From positions 157,889-221,888 of the forward strand of contig CAZFVA010000001.1 in NCBI GenBank assembly GCA_964522105.1: a stretch of DNA of 64,000 nt, given 5' to 3'. The notes beneath the pieces are model-generated. The model searched no databases, was not told the DNA's origin, and saw only the letters and a list, made by a program, of their open reading frames with translations. Numbering within the stretch: position 1 is the first letter of the stretch; every line of letters begins with the position of its first letter. The stretch is from JAGOFO01 sp964522105. Its GTDB lineage: Bacteria; Myxococcota_A; UBA9042; DTJE01. Below, in pieces: positions 25,710 to 33,506 of this stretch. The position numbers and the translations under genes were made by a program.

Positions 25710-26606
25710 TTGAAAGAAGGATTCAAGTGCGGCGTGGTAGCTATTGCCGGGCGCCCGAACGTTGGAAAATCGACATTTCTGAATTTCCTGATGGGCAGCA
25801 AAATCGCGATCGTGACGCCAAAACCGCAGACGACCCGCGACAAGATTCTGGGGATTCTTTCGCGCGAAGACGCTCAGATACTGTTTCACGACACCCCGGG
25901 CATCCACGTGTCCAGCAAGCCGATGAACAAGCGCATGATAGCGCGGGCAATCGAGGCACTGGAGGACGCGGACGTCATTCTGATGGTAACCGACGCCAAA
26001 AGGCCGTCAGCGTGTACCTGGGAAGACGCCGACGTGCTGCAGCGAATCAAGGCGACGGGGAAGCCGGCAATTCTGGCGGTCAACAAGATTGACTTGATAG
26101 CCAAGCCACTGCTGCTGCCGCTGATGCAGGCGTATCTTGACGAAGGCGGGTTCAAGGCCATCATTCCGATATGTGCAAAATCAGGTAACGGAATTGAATC
26201 GGTCGTGTCCGAGCTGATAAAACATCTTCCTGAAGGTCATCCGCTGTACCCGGAAGACGAATTGAGCGACAGGCCGATGCGCTTTCTGGCGGCCGAGATC
26301 ATCCGCGAAAAGGCGACTCTGTATACACATCAGGAAGTCCCCTACTCGATTGCTGTTTCCATCGATTCCTGGTCAGACGGAAAGGCCGCGGTCGCCACAA
26401 AAATACACGCGACTATCCACGTCGAACGCGACTCGCAGAAAGCCATCGTTATCGGGCATGGCGGGGATATGCTGAAGCGGATTGGAACCGAAGCAAGAAA
26501 AGACATCGAAGAAATGGCGGAAAAAAAGGTAATGCTGACGTTGAACGTCGTCACGGAAGAAAACTGGACCGAGTCAGAAAAAAACCTGAACCGTCTTCTT
26601 GGCTGA
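25710..26606 (+). CDS. era: Era GTPase, 16S rRNA maturation
   Basis: This 298-residue GTPase acts in assembly of the small ribosomal subunit. The G motifs are GRPNVGKST (G1), DTPG (G3), NKID (G4) and a G5-like ICAKSGNG. The switch region contains PKPQTTRDKILGI. The C-terminal KH domain has IHVERDSQKAIVIGHGGDMLKRIGTEAR. The start is TTG, supported by GGAAGGAG at a 7-base spacing and by the conserved N-terminus. It is the last gene of the dusB-prmC-era group. Confidence 0.94.
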   Translation: MKEGFKCGVVAIAGRPNVGKSTFLNFLMGSKIAIVTPKPQTTRDKILGILSREDAQILFHDTPGIHVSSKPMNKRMIARAIEALEDADVILMVTDAKRPSACTWEDADVLQRIKATGKPAILAVNKIDLIAKPLLLPLMQAYLDEGGFKAIIPICAKSGNGIESVVSELIKHLPEGHPLYPEDELSDRPMRFLAAEIIREKATLYTHQEVPYSIAVSIDSWSDGKAAVATKIHATIHVERDSQKAIVIGHGGDMLKRIGTEARKDIEEMAEKKVMLTLNVVTEENWTESEKNLNRLLG

Positions 26607-26633
26607 CTGGATCTGTTAACACGTCACGAGTCG

Positions 26634-26816
26634 CTAATCATGTGCCAGCGACTGCCGCACCTTCTGCCCCTGCACGCACTTGAAACAGGCCGAATCCTTG
26701 AAGCCGAAAGCGTTCGCCTCGACGAAAAGATCAAGACACCTGCCGATGGAAACATCTTCCTGCAGATTTTTGCAAAAAAATGGAGCATCAATCTTAACTT
26801 GCGCCTTTCTGGTCAT
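26634..26816 (-). CDS. Small Cys-rich protein, putative zinc-binding
   Basis: The 60-residue product reads as a conserved small protein: FFCKNLQEDVSIGRCLDLFV, then ANAFGFKDSACFKCVQGQK. Four cysteines (one early, one in GRC, and a C-x-x-C pair) suggest a zinc site or Fe-S ligand set. Similar short proteins with an A-C-F-K-C-x-Q-G-Q-K end occur in related genomes by my recollection, but I cannot name a family. The chosen ATG has no strong ribosome binding site; a start 13 codons earlier is possible. The opposite strand has overlapping frames without recognisable features. The remaining 145 bases before the deaminase gene hold nothing visible. Confidence 0.5.
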   Translation of the reverse strand: MTRKAQVKIDAPFFCKNLQEDVSIGRCLDLFVEANAFGFKDSACFKCVQGQKVRQSLAHD

Positions 26817-26961
26817 TTCATTTTCAGTAATCAAAAAACTTCCCCACATCCACAATCAACGCGGAATCCAGAATAATGTTAAATTATCGAAAACCGGGGC
26901 TGAACCGTCAAGAAGACGTCATGGTATTAGTTGTTGATACTTGTATGAATCAGGGGGTCGC

Positions 26962-27954
26962 ATGATTCTTGGACTTACAGGAAGAAACGCATCAGGTAAG
27001 GGAACTGTCGCTGATATTCTGAAAAAAGGCGGTTTTGAATATTTTTCACTGTCAGATGAAATCAGACTGTCCCTGGTGCAGAAAGGCATCGAGCCAACAA
27101 GGGATGCACTGACGGCCGAAGGAAACGCGATCCGCCATCTGGACGGGGCCGGCGCGCTGGCCCAGAGAGTAACCGGCAGATTTTCCCAGGGAATCAATCA
27201 AATCGTGGATTCAATCAGAAACCCCGAAGAAGTGCGGGTGCTGCGGCAATGCCCGAATTTCTTTCTGATCTCGATTGATGCGCCGGTCGAAGTCCGTTTT
27301 GAACGATCAAGAACACGCGCCAGACCGGGCGACCCAGACACCATTGCCGGGTTCCTTGCCGCCGAAGAGAGGGAGCTGGCCGGGGGTGACCCGGCGGCCC
27401 AGCAACTGGTCGCAACGATGATACTGGCGGATTACACAATCTGTAATAATTCAGACGCCGCAGCGCTGTCAGCAGATGTCATGAAAGTATTCAAGGACGC
27501 CGCTGCGCGCATTAAAAGGCCGACCTGGGACGAATATTTCATGAGCATCGCCGAGGTCGTGGCGAAGCGGTCCAACTGTGCAAAGCGAAGGGTTGCCGCC
27601 GTTGTGGTCAAGGACTCCAGAATTGTATCAACCGGTTATAACGGAACGCCCCGTGGCACCACAAACTGCAACGAAGGTGGATGCCCCCGCTGCCTTTCCC
27701 TTGTGCCGACGGGGACCGATCTTGGTGAGTGTGTCTGCTCGCATGCCGAAGAAAACTCGATCACTCAGGCGGCCTACCATGGCGTGGCACTGAAAGGCGC
27801 GACAATTTATTCGACGTTCATGCCATGCATCATGTGCACCAAAATGATAATAAATGCAGGCATTTCCGAAGTCGTTTACCGTGGGGAATATCCACTTCCG
27901 AAATCGGCGGCAGAACTGTTTCGGCAAGCTGATGTCATGATAAGAAAGTTGTAG
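26962..27954 (+). CDS. P-loop nucleotide kinase-dCMP deaminase fusion
   Basis: This 330-residue protein has two domains. Residues 1-185 form a P-loop kinase-like domain with Walker A GRNASGKGT at positions 7-15 and IVDSIRNPEEV, resembling dephospho-CoA kinase or nucleotide kinase folds. Residues about 190-330 are a zinc-dependent cytidine/deoxycytidylate deaminase. Its motifs are the zinc ligands in CSHAEENSI and MPCIMCTKMI, and STGYNGTPRGTTNC, typical of dCMP deaminases that make dUMP for thymidylate synthesis. A comparable arrangement is known in fungal DCD1-type deaminases. GGGGG precedes the ATG. tmk lies 1.8 kb downstream, consistent with dTTP supply. The kinase substrate is unknown. Confidence 0.85.
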   Translation: MILGLTGRNASGKGTVADILKKGGFEYFSLSDEIRLSLVQKGIEPTRDALTAEGNAIRHLDGAGALAQRVTGRFSQGINQIVDSIRNPEEVRVLRQCPNFFLISIDAPVEVRFERSRTRARPGDPDTIAGFLAAEERELAGGDPAAQQLVATMILADYTICNNSDAAALSADVMKVFKDAAARIKRPTWDEYFMSIAEVVAKRSNCAKRRVAAVVVKDSRIVSTGYNGTPRGTTNCNEGGCPRCLSLVPTGTDLGECVCSHAEENSITQAAYHGVALKGATIYSTFMPCIMCTKMIINAGISEVVYRGEYPLPKSAAELFRQADVMIRKL

Positions 27955-27959
27955 GGCGA

Positions 27960-28559
27960 TTACTCGGCAAAGGCGGGGTTCTCTTCAAAGATCTCGGGTT
28001 TGCCGTCGCCATCGCGATCCCAGCCAATCCGGACCAGATTCTTACCTTCAAAATACTGAAACTCCTCGAAAACGCTGTCATGATTTCCATCGACCAGCTT
28101 CAGCACCATCACGCCGTTTTCGAAATATCTGCGCACATCGACTTTGCCGTTGAACATCGAAGCGATTTCTTCGCGTATCAACTGTCCCTTTTCAAAAAAC
28201 CTGGTTTTGTCGATTGTCCGGTCATAATCAAGGTCATTTTCTTCTTTGGTCAGTTTGCCGTCCGGCGAAAAATATTCAGTGAAGTCAACACGGCCATCAC
28301 CATTGATATCTGTCGATTTCTTAACAAGAACCCGTACGTCTTCTGCGCCCTTTTTCTTCGTAACGCTGAACCATGTCCAGACATCAGCGTCAGCATCATT
28401 GTCCAGATCAGTCGTTTCAGCCACCAGCCCTTCAGGAGTCTCTGATGTCATCACCGGTGACGACGCCATCACCTTGTCCTTTCTGATGTCTTTTCCTGCA
28501 CATCCAGCCATGATGGCCAGCGCGACTACCGCAACGCACCAAAACGTGGTTCTTTTCAC
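27960..28559 (-). CDS. Lipoprotein with EF-hand/dockerin-like calcium loops
   Basis: The product (199 residues) starts with GTG, chosen because AGAGGT lies 7 bases upstream and the following residues make a lipoprotein signal (VVALAIMAGC). The mature part contains D-x-D-x-D-G-type loops: DLDNDADADVWTW, DINGDGRVDFTEYF, DYDRTIDKTRFF and DRDGDGKPEIFEE. These are the repeats found in many Myxococcota envelope lipoproteins. Calcium binding is inferred. It converges with the deaminase gene 5 bases away and is divergent from rpoZ. Confidence 0.75.
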   Translation of the reverse strand: MKRTTFWCVAVVALAIMAGCAGKDIRKDKVMASSPVMTSETPEGLVAETTDLDNDADADVWTWFSVTKKKGAEDVRVLVKKSTDINGDGRVDFTEYFSPDGKLTKEENDLDYDRTIDKTRFFEKGQLIREEIASMFNGKVDVRRYFENGVMVLKLVDGNHDSVFEEFQYFEGKNLVRIGWDRDGDGKPEIFEENPAFAE

Positions 28560-28664
28560 GTCAATTACCTCTAAGCAAAAACCCGGGCCTGCGACTGGAA
28601 TCGCCTGACAACATGACCAATCATACACCAGCATCGCAAAATGGGCTAAGACTGGCGGATTGAA

Positions 28665-28693
28665 TTGACAAAACAACCGCAATAGCCTACATT
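28665..28693 (+). promoter_or_regulatory. Putative rpoZ promoter
   Basis: A perfect TTGACA and TACATT are separated by 17 bases, 21 bases before the rpoZ ATG. It would drive rpoZ, the DUF4292-like lipoprotein and tmk. Confidence 0.65.
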
Positions 28694-28714
28694 TCGCGCC
28701 CGGAGGTGGCGTTT

Positions 28715-28951
28715 ATGGCTAGAGTCACTGTTGAAGATTGTCTGGACACGGTAACCAACCGTTTTGCTCTTTGTCTTCTGGCTGCGAAAAGGGCCCGGTC
28801 CCTGCTCGACGAAGCCGAACCACTCGTTGAAACAGATAACCGTGAAACTGTTACGGCCCTGCGTGAAATCGCTGCCGGCAAGATCGGTTTCCGTCGTGAC
28901 GTCCGCGAGCTGCTGAATCTGCCCAAGCGTGAAAGCGAACACCGCAAATGA
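28715..28951 (+). CDS. rpoZ: RNA polymerase omega subunit
   Basis: This 78-residue protein is RpoZ, which helps assemble and stabilise RNA polymerase by binding beta-prime. The family pattern is clear: MARVTVEDCLDTVTNRFALCLLAAKRAR, split here only by quotation limits, then ETVTALREIAAGKI. GGAGGTG precedes the ATG by 6 bases. The stop overlaps the next start (ATGA), coupling it to the lipoprotein gene, with tmk third. rpoZ usually neighbours gmk or spoT; here tmk is the nearby nucleotide kinase. Confidence 0.92.
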   Translation: MARVTVEDCLDTVTNRFALCLLAAKRARSLLDEAEPLVETDNRETVTALREIAAGKIGFRRDVRELLNLPKRESEHRK

Positions 28952-29763
28952 ATCAGATTTCAGGAAGGATACGCCTGACGGTTATCCTCCTGTTGCCAGT
29001 GCTGGCAACCGTGTCAGGTTGCACTGTCAAGCTTTACCCTGTTCCTGACGAATCAGCACGAATCACCGACCCGCTTGTTCTTCTGGACAAAATTCAGGCC
29101 CGCAAGGCACGAATCAAGACCGTTTCGACGACAGGTCGGATGGAAAGCCACTCGGCCCGAGGCACAATCCGGGGCCGGGTCACAACGATGGCTTCATCTG
29201 AAGGACACGTAAGAATCGAGGCATGGACGCCGACCTGGGATCTTATGGGGTCATTTCTGGCGGATGCCAGGGAGTTCATATACTTCGAGAGGGGCTCAAC
29301 CGCCTGTATAGCCGGCCAGCCGTGTACTTCGAACATGAAAAGACTGGTTCCGCTCGGTCTTGATTTCGAGGAGTCCGTAATCACCCTGCTGGGTACGCCC
29401 CCAATTCATGAAGCCACCGGATGGACAATTGATTTCGACAGAAAACTGGGCTGCTGGATACTGTCTTCGCACCTGGACGGACGGCAGAAACAGGAAATAT
29501 GGGCCGAATCGGATGGCGTCGTCAGAAGGGCCAGATACTCAAACGCGACTGCAACTATGCTGGACATCCAGTTTAATGACATCGGTTCAGCAAATAGCGA
29601 ACGTTTCCCGTTTGTTATTTCTATCAAAGCCGGTAAAAACAAATCCAATTCCGTTATAAAATTCCGCGACGTTGATCTTAATGGCGAAATTGAAGAGTCC
29701 GACTGGGACCAGGTGTGTCCTGAAGGCCTTGATATTCAATACATGGGATGCGACACGAGGTAG
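28948..29763 (+). CDS. Outer-membrane lipoprotein, DUF4292/LolB-like
   Basis: This 271-residue lipoprotein has signal ...LATVSGC. The mature protein shows the pattern of the LolA/LolB-like DUF4292 family: a helix (LLDKIQARKARIKTVSTTGRME), then beta strands with RVTTMASSEGHVRIEAWTPTWDLMGSFLADAREFIYF quoted here in pieces as VRIEAWTPTWDLMGSFL and AREFIYF. Two cysteines (CIAGQPC) may form a disulfide. A role in lipoprotein or lipid handling at the outer membrane is inferred from the fold only. It sits between rpoZ (overlap) and tmk (5 bases). Confidence 0.7.
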   Translation: MNQISGRIRLTVILLLPVLATVSGCTVKLYPVPDESARITDPLVLLDKIQARKARIKTVSTTGRMESHSARGTIRGRVTTMASSEGHVRIEAWTPTWDLMGSFLADAREFIYFERGSTACIAGQPCTSNMKRLVPLGLDFEESVITLLGTPPIHEATGWTIDFDRKLGCWILSSHLDGRQKQEIWAESDGVVRRARYSNATATMLDIQFNDIGSANSERFPFVISIKAGKNKSNSVIKFRDVDLNGEIEESDWDQVCPEGLDIQYMGCDTR

Positions 29764-29768
29764 CAAGA

Positions 29769-30419
29769 ATGGTTGCCGGAAAAGGACTTTTCGTTGTTTT
29801 TGAAGGACTTGACGGCGCCGGCACTACGACTCAGACCAGAATGCTGGCCACACGTCTTGCTGCCGAGCTTCCCAACCTTGTGACCGTTGCGTCGGCTGAA
29901 CCCAGTACCGGCCCGGTCGGATCAGTGGTCAGACAGATTTTGCGGCGCCGAATCCGTGGAATCGACTGCTTCGGGCACGATGCCGGCTTTGACCCGGCGT
30001 CACTGGCACTGCTGTTTGCGGCAGATAGGCTTGACCACTACGCCAACGAAATCCTTCCGGTTATTGAGGCTGGGGGCATAGCGATTTCTGATAGATATAA
30101 AATGTCGTCGCTGGCTTACCAGGGACTTGATATGCCTTATGAATGGGTAGTCAAAATCAACGAACTGGCGCCCGAACCCGACCTTTTGTTCTATCTTGAC
30201 GTATCACCGGCAGTCGCCTGGGAAAGAGTCAGCAGAAACCGCGTCAGCCGTGAAATATTCGAGATTCCCGAAATTCTATGTCGCGTCCACGACGGCTATC
30301 GCAAAGCAATGGCGGAAATGGCCGATTCCATGCTGGTCATACTGCCCGGCGAAGCCCCGATCGATGAAATCGCAGATATGGTGTGGTCAGAAATCGGAAA
30401 ACGGTTACCCGTCGGCTAG
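29769..30419 (+). CDS. tmk: Thymidylate kinase with altered P-loop
   Basis: This 216-residue enzyme phosphorylates dTMP to dTDP. Family features are FEGLDGAGTTTQ at the N-terminus, the DR-Y motif ISDRYKMSSLAYQGLD, DLLFYLDVSPAVAWERV, and a LID-like segment with R-V-S-R-E. The P-loop lysine (GxxGxGK[ST]) is replaced by Thr in GAGTTTQ. The Arg in R-N-R-V-S-R or elsewhere may compensate. The length is normal and the frame intact, so it is probably functional. GAGGT precedes the ATG. Its last bases overlap the convergent lipoprotein gene. Confidence 0.88.
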   Translation: MVAGKGLFVVFEGLDGAGTTTQTRMLATRLAAELPNLVTVASAEPSTGPVGSVVRQILRRRIRGIDCFGHDAGFDPASLALLFAADRLDHYANEILPVIEAGGIAISDRYKMSSLAYQGLDMPYEWVVKINELAPEPDLLFYLDVSPAVAWERVSRNRVSREIFEIPEILCRVHDGYRKAMAEMADSMLVILPGEAPIDEIADMVWSEIGKRLPVG

Positions 30420-31162
30420 GGCGTCGCGTATCCGATGAAGCTGGTTTCCGCAGTAACCTTTTCAACCGTGCCTTTCCTGTAAGCTACAAAAGATTCTTTT
30501 CCAGTCTTGTCATCAATAAGAATCCCGGCCCCGATGGCGTCAGCCGAATCCGCCCCGCACGCATCGTTACACTTGAAAAACACAATGTCACCCGCAACAG
30601 GGGAAGATTCGCCAGCCTTAAATTTGCCAGCCTTTCTTGAAGCTTTCATATGGTCTGCCGACGTCCAGGACACCGATGCAGCCCGTTCAGGCAGAAGATC
30701 ATTGATGGCAAGCACATGGCCAAGAAACGAACGTTCATCAAACGATTTGGTAATGCCGACCAGTCTGGATGCCGATCTGACCAGCCTTTTTCTAACATCC
30801 CCCGACGCCGGTACCATCAGGACAGCGGCTGATGACGGCTCAAATCCTTTGGCCGGCACCGTTGCAGCGACAACGACGGCCGCCCCGGCATCACCTTTTG
30901 TGTCCCCGGAGTCCTTTGTATCTTTGGTTTCGTCCTGCCTGCCTGAATCTTCTGTCTTCTTTTTCTGTTCCGGTTCTTTCTTTTTATCTGTCTTTTCGGG
31001 CTGTTTCGGCTTGATTCGTTTGGAAAGACGGGGCAATGGTTCCGCAGGCTGTACCGCCATGGGCACAAGGGAATTCATCCCTGTCACCACAACATGATCA
31101 GCCCGGACGCACCCCACGCCCGACAGCAGCAGGACAAGCAGTAATATTCGAAAGTTACGCAT
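30416..31162 (-). CDS. Lipoprotein with charged linker and CHAP-like C-terminal domain
   Basis: This protein of about 248 residues begins MRNFRILLLVLLLSGVGC, a lipoprotein signal. A Lys/Glu/Pro-rich linker follows (about residues 50-95), then a small globular domain. The domain contains SPVAGDIVFFKCNDACG, resembling the GD-(I/V)-V-F-F core of CHAP/NlpC-type amidases, and a preceding region where a catalytic Cys would be expected but is not obvious. A peptidoglycan-related or degenerate amidase role is therefore only a suggestion. It converges with tmk, overlapping by 3-4 bases. Confidence 0.6.
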   Translation of the reverse strand: MRNFRILLLVLLLSGVGCVRADHVVVTGMNSLVPMAVQPAEPLPRLSKRIKPKQPEKTDKKKEPEQKKKTEDSGRQDETKDTKDSGDTKGDAGAAVVVAATVPAKGFEPSSAAVLMVPASGDVRKRLVRSASRLVGITKSFDERSFLGHVLAINDLLPERAASVSWTSADHMKASRKAGKFKAGESSPVAGDIVFFKCNDACGADSADAIGAGILIDDKTGKESFVAYRKGTVEKVTAETSFIGYATP

Positions 31163-31258
31163 TTTTGCCTGACAAGACCGGTACAATTACCGCCACACTA
31201 CGCCACCTGAATCGTAAGGCGTACAGACCGGCACGTCAAAAGCGCGACCGATTTTTGT

Positions 31259-31286
31259 TTGACGGAATGGCGACAGGCGTTATTGT
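31259..31286 (+). promoter_or_regulatory. Putative promoter of the GspF-like gene
   Basis: TTGACG and TATTGT at a 16-base spacing, 43 bases before the start of the GspF-like gene. The remainder of the 166-base divergent region shows no other motif. Confidence 0.4.
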
Positions 31287-31328
31287 GTTTAATAAGGTCG
31301 GGATTGATTACAGAATGGTCATACAACA

Positions 31329-32444
31329 ATGAACAAGATTCCAGCGAACGGAAAAATCATGTCCCCCGGCCGTAAATCAGGCACACCAACCGTCCAGTAC
31401 ATAAAAGCGCTTGCGGCTAAACGACCTTTCGGACCTGGACGTAGAAGAAATTTGTACCTGCAGCTTCAACGGACTATCCAGGCCGGCATACCTATGAAGA
31501 CAGGGCTTGAAAAGCTGGCCGGATTCTCGTTCGGACGCCAGAAGGCCGAACTTCTTGCCATGGCTCGTATTCTTGACTCGGGGGGCTCGTTCGAGCAGGC
31601 GGCGGCATCTGCCTGCGGCCTTTTCCCGGGACCGGCCCCTGCCCTTCTGGGTGCCGCCGAAAAGACCGGAATGATACCGGACACACTTGCATCAATGACC
31701 AGAAACGCAGAGCTGGAACTCAATGTACGAAAGCGCCTTTCGAAAGCAGTTATCTACCCGATAATATTGATATTGTCATCTGCATTCATCCTGCCCCTTC
31801 CAAAGCTTGTTTCATGTGGTATCGGCGGGTACCTGATTGCCGCCATATCAACTATGGCCCCTTTTATTTTTGTCGCCGTCCTGATTGCCGCTTTGATATT
31901 TGCCAGCATCGACGACCGCGTGAACAGTTTCCTTCGCAGAATTGTGCGAAAGCTGCCGGTAGTGTCTGGCGCCTATCGCTTCAAAGTTCTGTCGTCCACG
32001 CTTGACACACTCGGGCTTGCCCTCGCCGCCGGACTCGGGGTTTCGGAGTCCCTGAAACTTGCGGCTAACGCATCTGGTGACAGCGAAATGGCTTCGATAT
32101 GTGCAACTGCTGACTCGCGAATTCGCCAGGGCGACTCTTTTGCAGCTTCATTCTGCCTTGATTCACGCCTGCCTGACGATGTGGCCGTTGCAGTTTCAAC
32201 AGGTGAAAAGACCGGTCTGCTGGCCGATGCCCTGCGGGAATCGGCGGCTGACCTCCAGGCAAGGTACGCCGACCGAGTCTGGTGGCTTGTGAAGGTCGCC
32301 AGCACATTGATCCTGGCCATAATCATGCTGTTTGCCGCCCTGTCGATCCTGAGTACATTCAATTCCGTTCTGAATCTTGATGGCGGTGGCGAGTTTGATG
32401 ATTCGATCATGAATGAAATCCCGGGCCTGTTCAACCAATTGTGA
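31329..32444 (+). CDS. Type II secretion/type IV pilus inner-membrane platform protein, GspF/PilC-like
   Basis: This 371-residue protein has the repeated GspF-domain organisation. The first repeat (about 40-135) contains LYLQLQRTIQAGIPMKTGLEKLA and ALLGAAEKTGMIPDTLASM. Hydrophobic segments lie at about 145-195. A second repeat contains STLDTLGLALAAGLGVSESLKLA and VAVSTGEKTGLLADALRESA. A C-terminal transmembrane segment follows. These are the conserved T2SS-F signatures. No other secretion or pilus genes flank it, so it is an isolated copy. The first ATG is kept; ATG at codon 11 is also possible. rnpB starts 43 bases later. Confidence 0.85.
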   Translation: MNKIPANGKIMSPGRKSGTPTVQYIKALAAKRPFGPGRRRNLYLQLQRTIQAGIPMKTGLEKLAGFSFGRQKAELLAMARILDSGGSFEQAAASACGLFPGPAPALLGAAEKTGMIPDTLASMTRNAELELNVRKRLSKAVIYPIILILSSAFILPLPKLVSCGIGGYLIAAISTMAPFIFVAVLIAALIFASIDDRVNSFLRRIVRKLPVVSGAYRFKVLSSTLDTLGLALAAGLGVSESLKLAANASGDSEMASICATADSRIRQGDSFAASFCLDSRLPDDVAVAVSTGEKTGLLADALRESAADLQARYADRVWWLVKVASTLILAIIMLFAALSILSTFNSVLNLDGGGEFDDSIMNEIPGLFNQL

Positions 32445-32453
32445 AACTGGCCG

Positions 32454-32482
32454 CTGTCACGACCCCTCTGACATGATATTCT
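32454..32482 (+). promoter_or_regulatory. Putative rnpB promoter
   Basis: CTGTCA and TATTCT are 17 bases apart, and the -10 ends 6 bases before the first base of the RNase P RNA P1 helix, the spacing expected for direct initiation of a structural RNA. Confidence 0.5.
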
Positions 32483-32487
32483 TACGC

Positions 32488-32875
32488 GTCGATCATGGTG
32501 GCTCAGACGGCCGCCTGCATTCGTGCGGGAGGAAAGTCCGGGCTCCACAGGGCAGGGTGCCGGGTAACGCCCGGCGAGGGTAACCTCAGGGAAAGTGCCA
32601 CAGAAACTAGACCGCCCTGGTCAACTGGAAGCGGGTTCGCCCGTTATCCGGCTGAACAGGGTAAGGGTGAAACCGCGGTGTAAGAGACCACGGGCTGTCA
32701 CGGTAACGTGATGGTCGGTAAACCCCACCCGGAGCAAGACCGAACAGGGGGCGGGCTGCCCACCCGATGCCCCCGGGTATGGTTGCTTGACGCGTCCGGT
32801 AACGGACGACGCAGATGAATGGCCGTCAGGAACTCAGTTCCCACAGAACCCGGCTTACGAGCCGCCATGATCGAC
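32488..32875 (+). ncRNA. rnpB: RNase P RNA, bacterial class A
   Basis: The 5' and 3' ends pair over 17 bases with one G-U (P1). The universal core GAGGAAAGTCCGGGCTCC is followed by CACAGGGCAG. GTGCCACAGAAA follows the P10/11 region, then AAGGGTGAAACCGCGGTGTAAGAGACC. GGTAAACCCCACCCGGAGCAAGACC is represented, and the 3' end has ACAGAACCCGGCTTACGAGCC. This RNA is the catalytic subunit of tRNA 5'-end maturation. Overlapping open frames here are coincidental. Confidence 0.96.
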
Positions 32876-32900
32876 AAAGTATCTGTCTGGAGGTTTTTAC

Positions 32901-33506
32901 ATGTCCGCAGTCAAAGGCACTTCAATCCCGGTCTGGACGTCGAACCGCGGCACAATGATGATGATCAGGGTGGCGCTTACCCAGTCAGGCAGACTTCCTG
33001 TTTTTGTTTCATCTTTTGACGAACTTCAGAGCTCGGCCAGAACTGTGAATCCACAACATGTGATTATCGGCCTTGAGGATCTGGCAGGTAGCGGCCTTTC
33101 GGCATCTGCCGCTGTTGGCAGCCTGCGAAAAGACATCCAGATAATCTTCCTGGCCATGGGACCTGTCGGAACCGACATGGCCGGCCTGAAAGCACACGTC
33201 CTGAAAGTACCTTTTTCAGCGGCAGAGCTGCGTGCCGCCCTTGATTCCAGGGGCGCTGCAAGTTCCAGCCCCGCAAAGGCTGACCAGATTCAGCATTCCT
33301 CACCTGCTGATTTGACCGAAATGGTCCGGGCTGAGATTGAACGGATAATCATGGAAAAGGCCGAAGCGATGGTTGCCGAAGCAGTGATGAAGATTGTCCC
33401 GGAACTTGCCGAAACAATGATTCAATCTGAATTACATCGACTTCTGACAGAAGAAGGGGAAAAAGCTGTGACGACCGAGCCGGCAAAGGAAGATGAACAG
33501 GACTAG
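32901..33506 (+). CDS. Pseudo-receiver domain protein with conserved helical tail
   Basis: This 201-residue protein has an N-terminal receiver-like domain (about 20-117). The phosphoacceptor Asp is absent: the strand reads HVIIGLEDLAG where receivers have (V/I)xxDxxMP. The Thr after beta-4 is also replaced (IIFLAMG). The Lys-Pro-Phe-like VPFSAAELRAAL is kept with Lys one residue earlier (LKVPF). After an Ala/Ser linker, a helical C-terminus contains VPELAETMIQSELHRLL, a motif I associate with deltaproteobacterial response-regulator-like proteins. A phosphorylation-independent signalling or scaffolding role is inferred. GGAGG precedes the ATG; it converges with the next gene. Confidence 0.65.
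   Translation: MSAVKGTSIPVWTSNRGTMMMIRVALTQSGRLPVFVSSFDELQSSARTVNPQHVIIGLEDLAGSGLSASAAVGSLRKDIQIIFLAMGPVGTDMAGLKAHVLKVPFSAAELRAALDSRGAASSSPAKADQIQHSSPADLTEMVRAEIERIIMEKAEAMVAEAVMKIVPELAETMIQSELHRLLTEEGEKAVTTEPAKEDEQD

Noticed and set aside
24947..25843. 298-codon minus-strand frame across prmC and era
   Set aside because: Antisense to two conserved genes; Ser/Ala-rich composition typical of shadow frames.
32495..32683. Small open frame in the RNase P RNA
   Set aside because: The base-pairing and conserved RNase P blocks account for the sequence.
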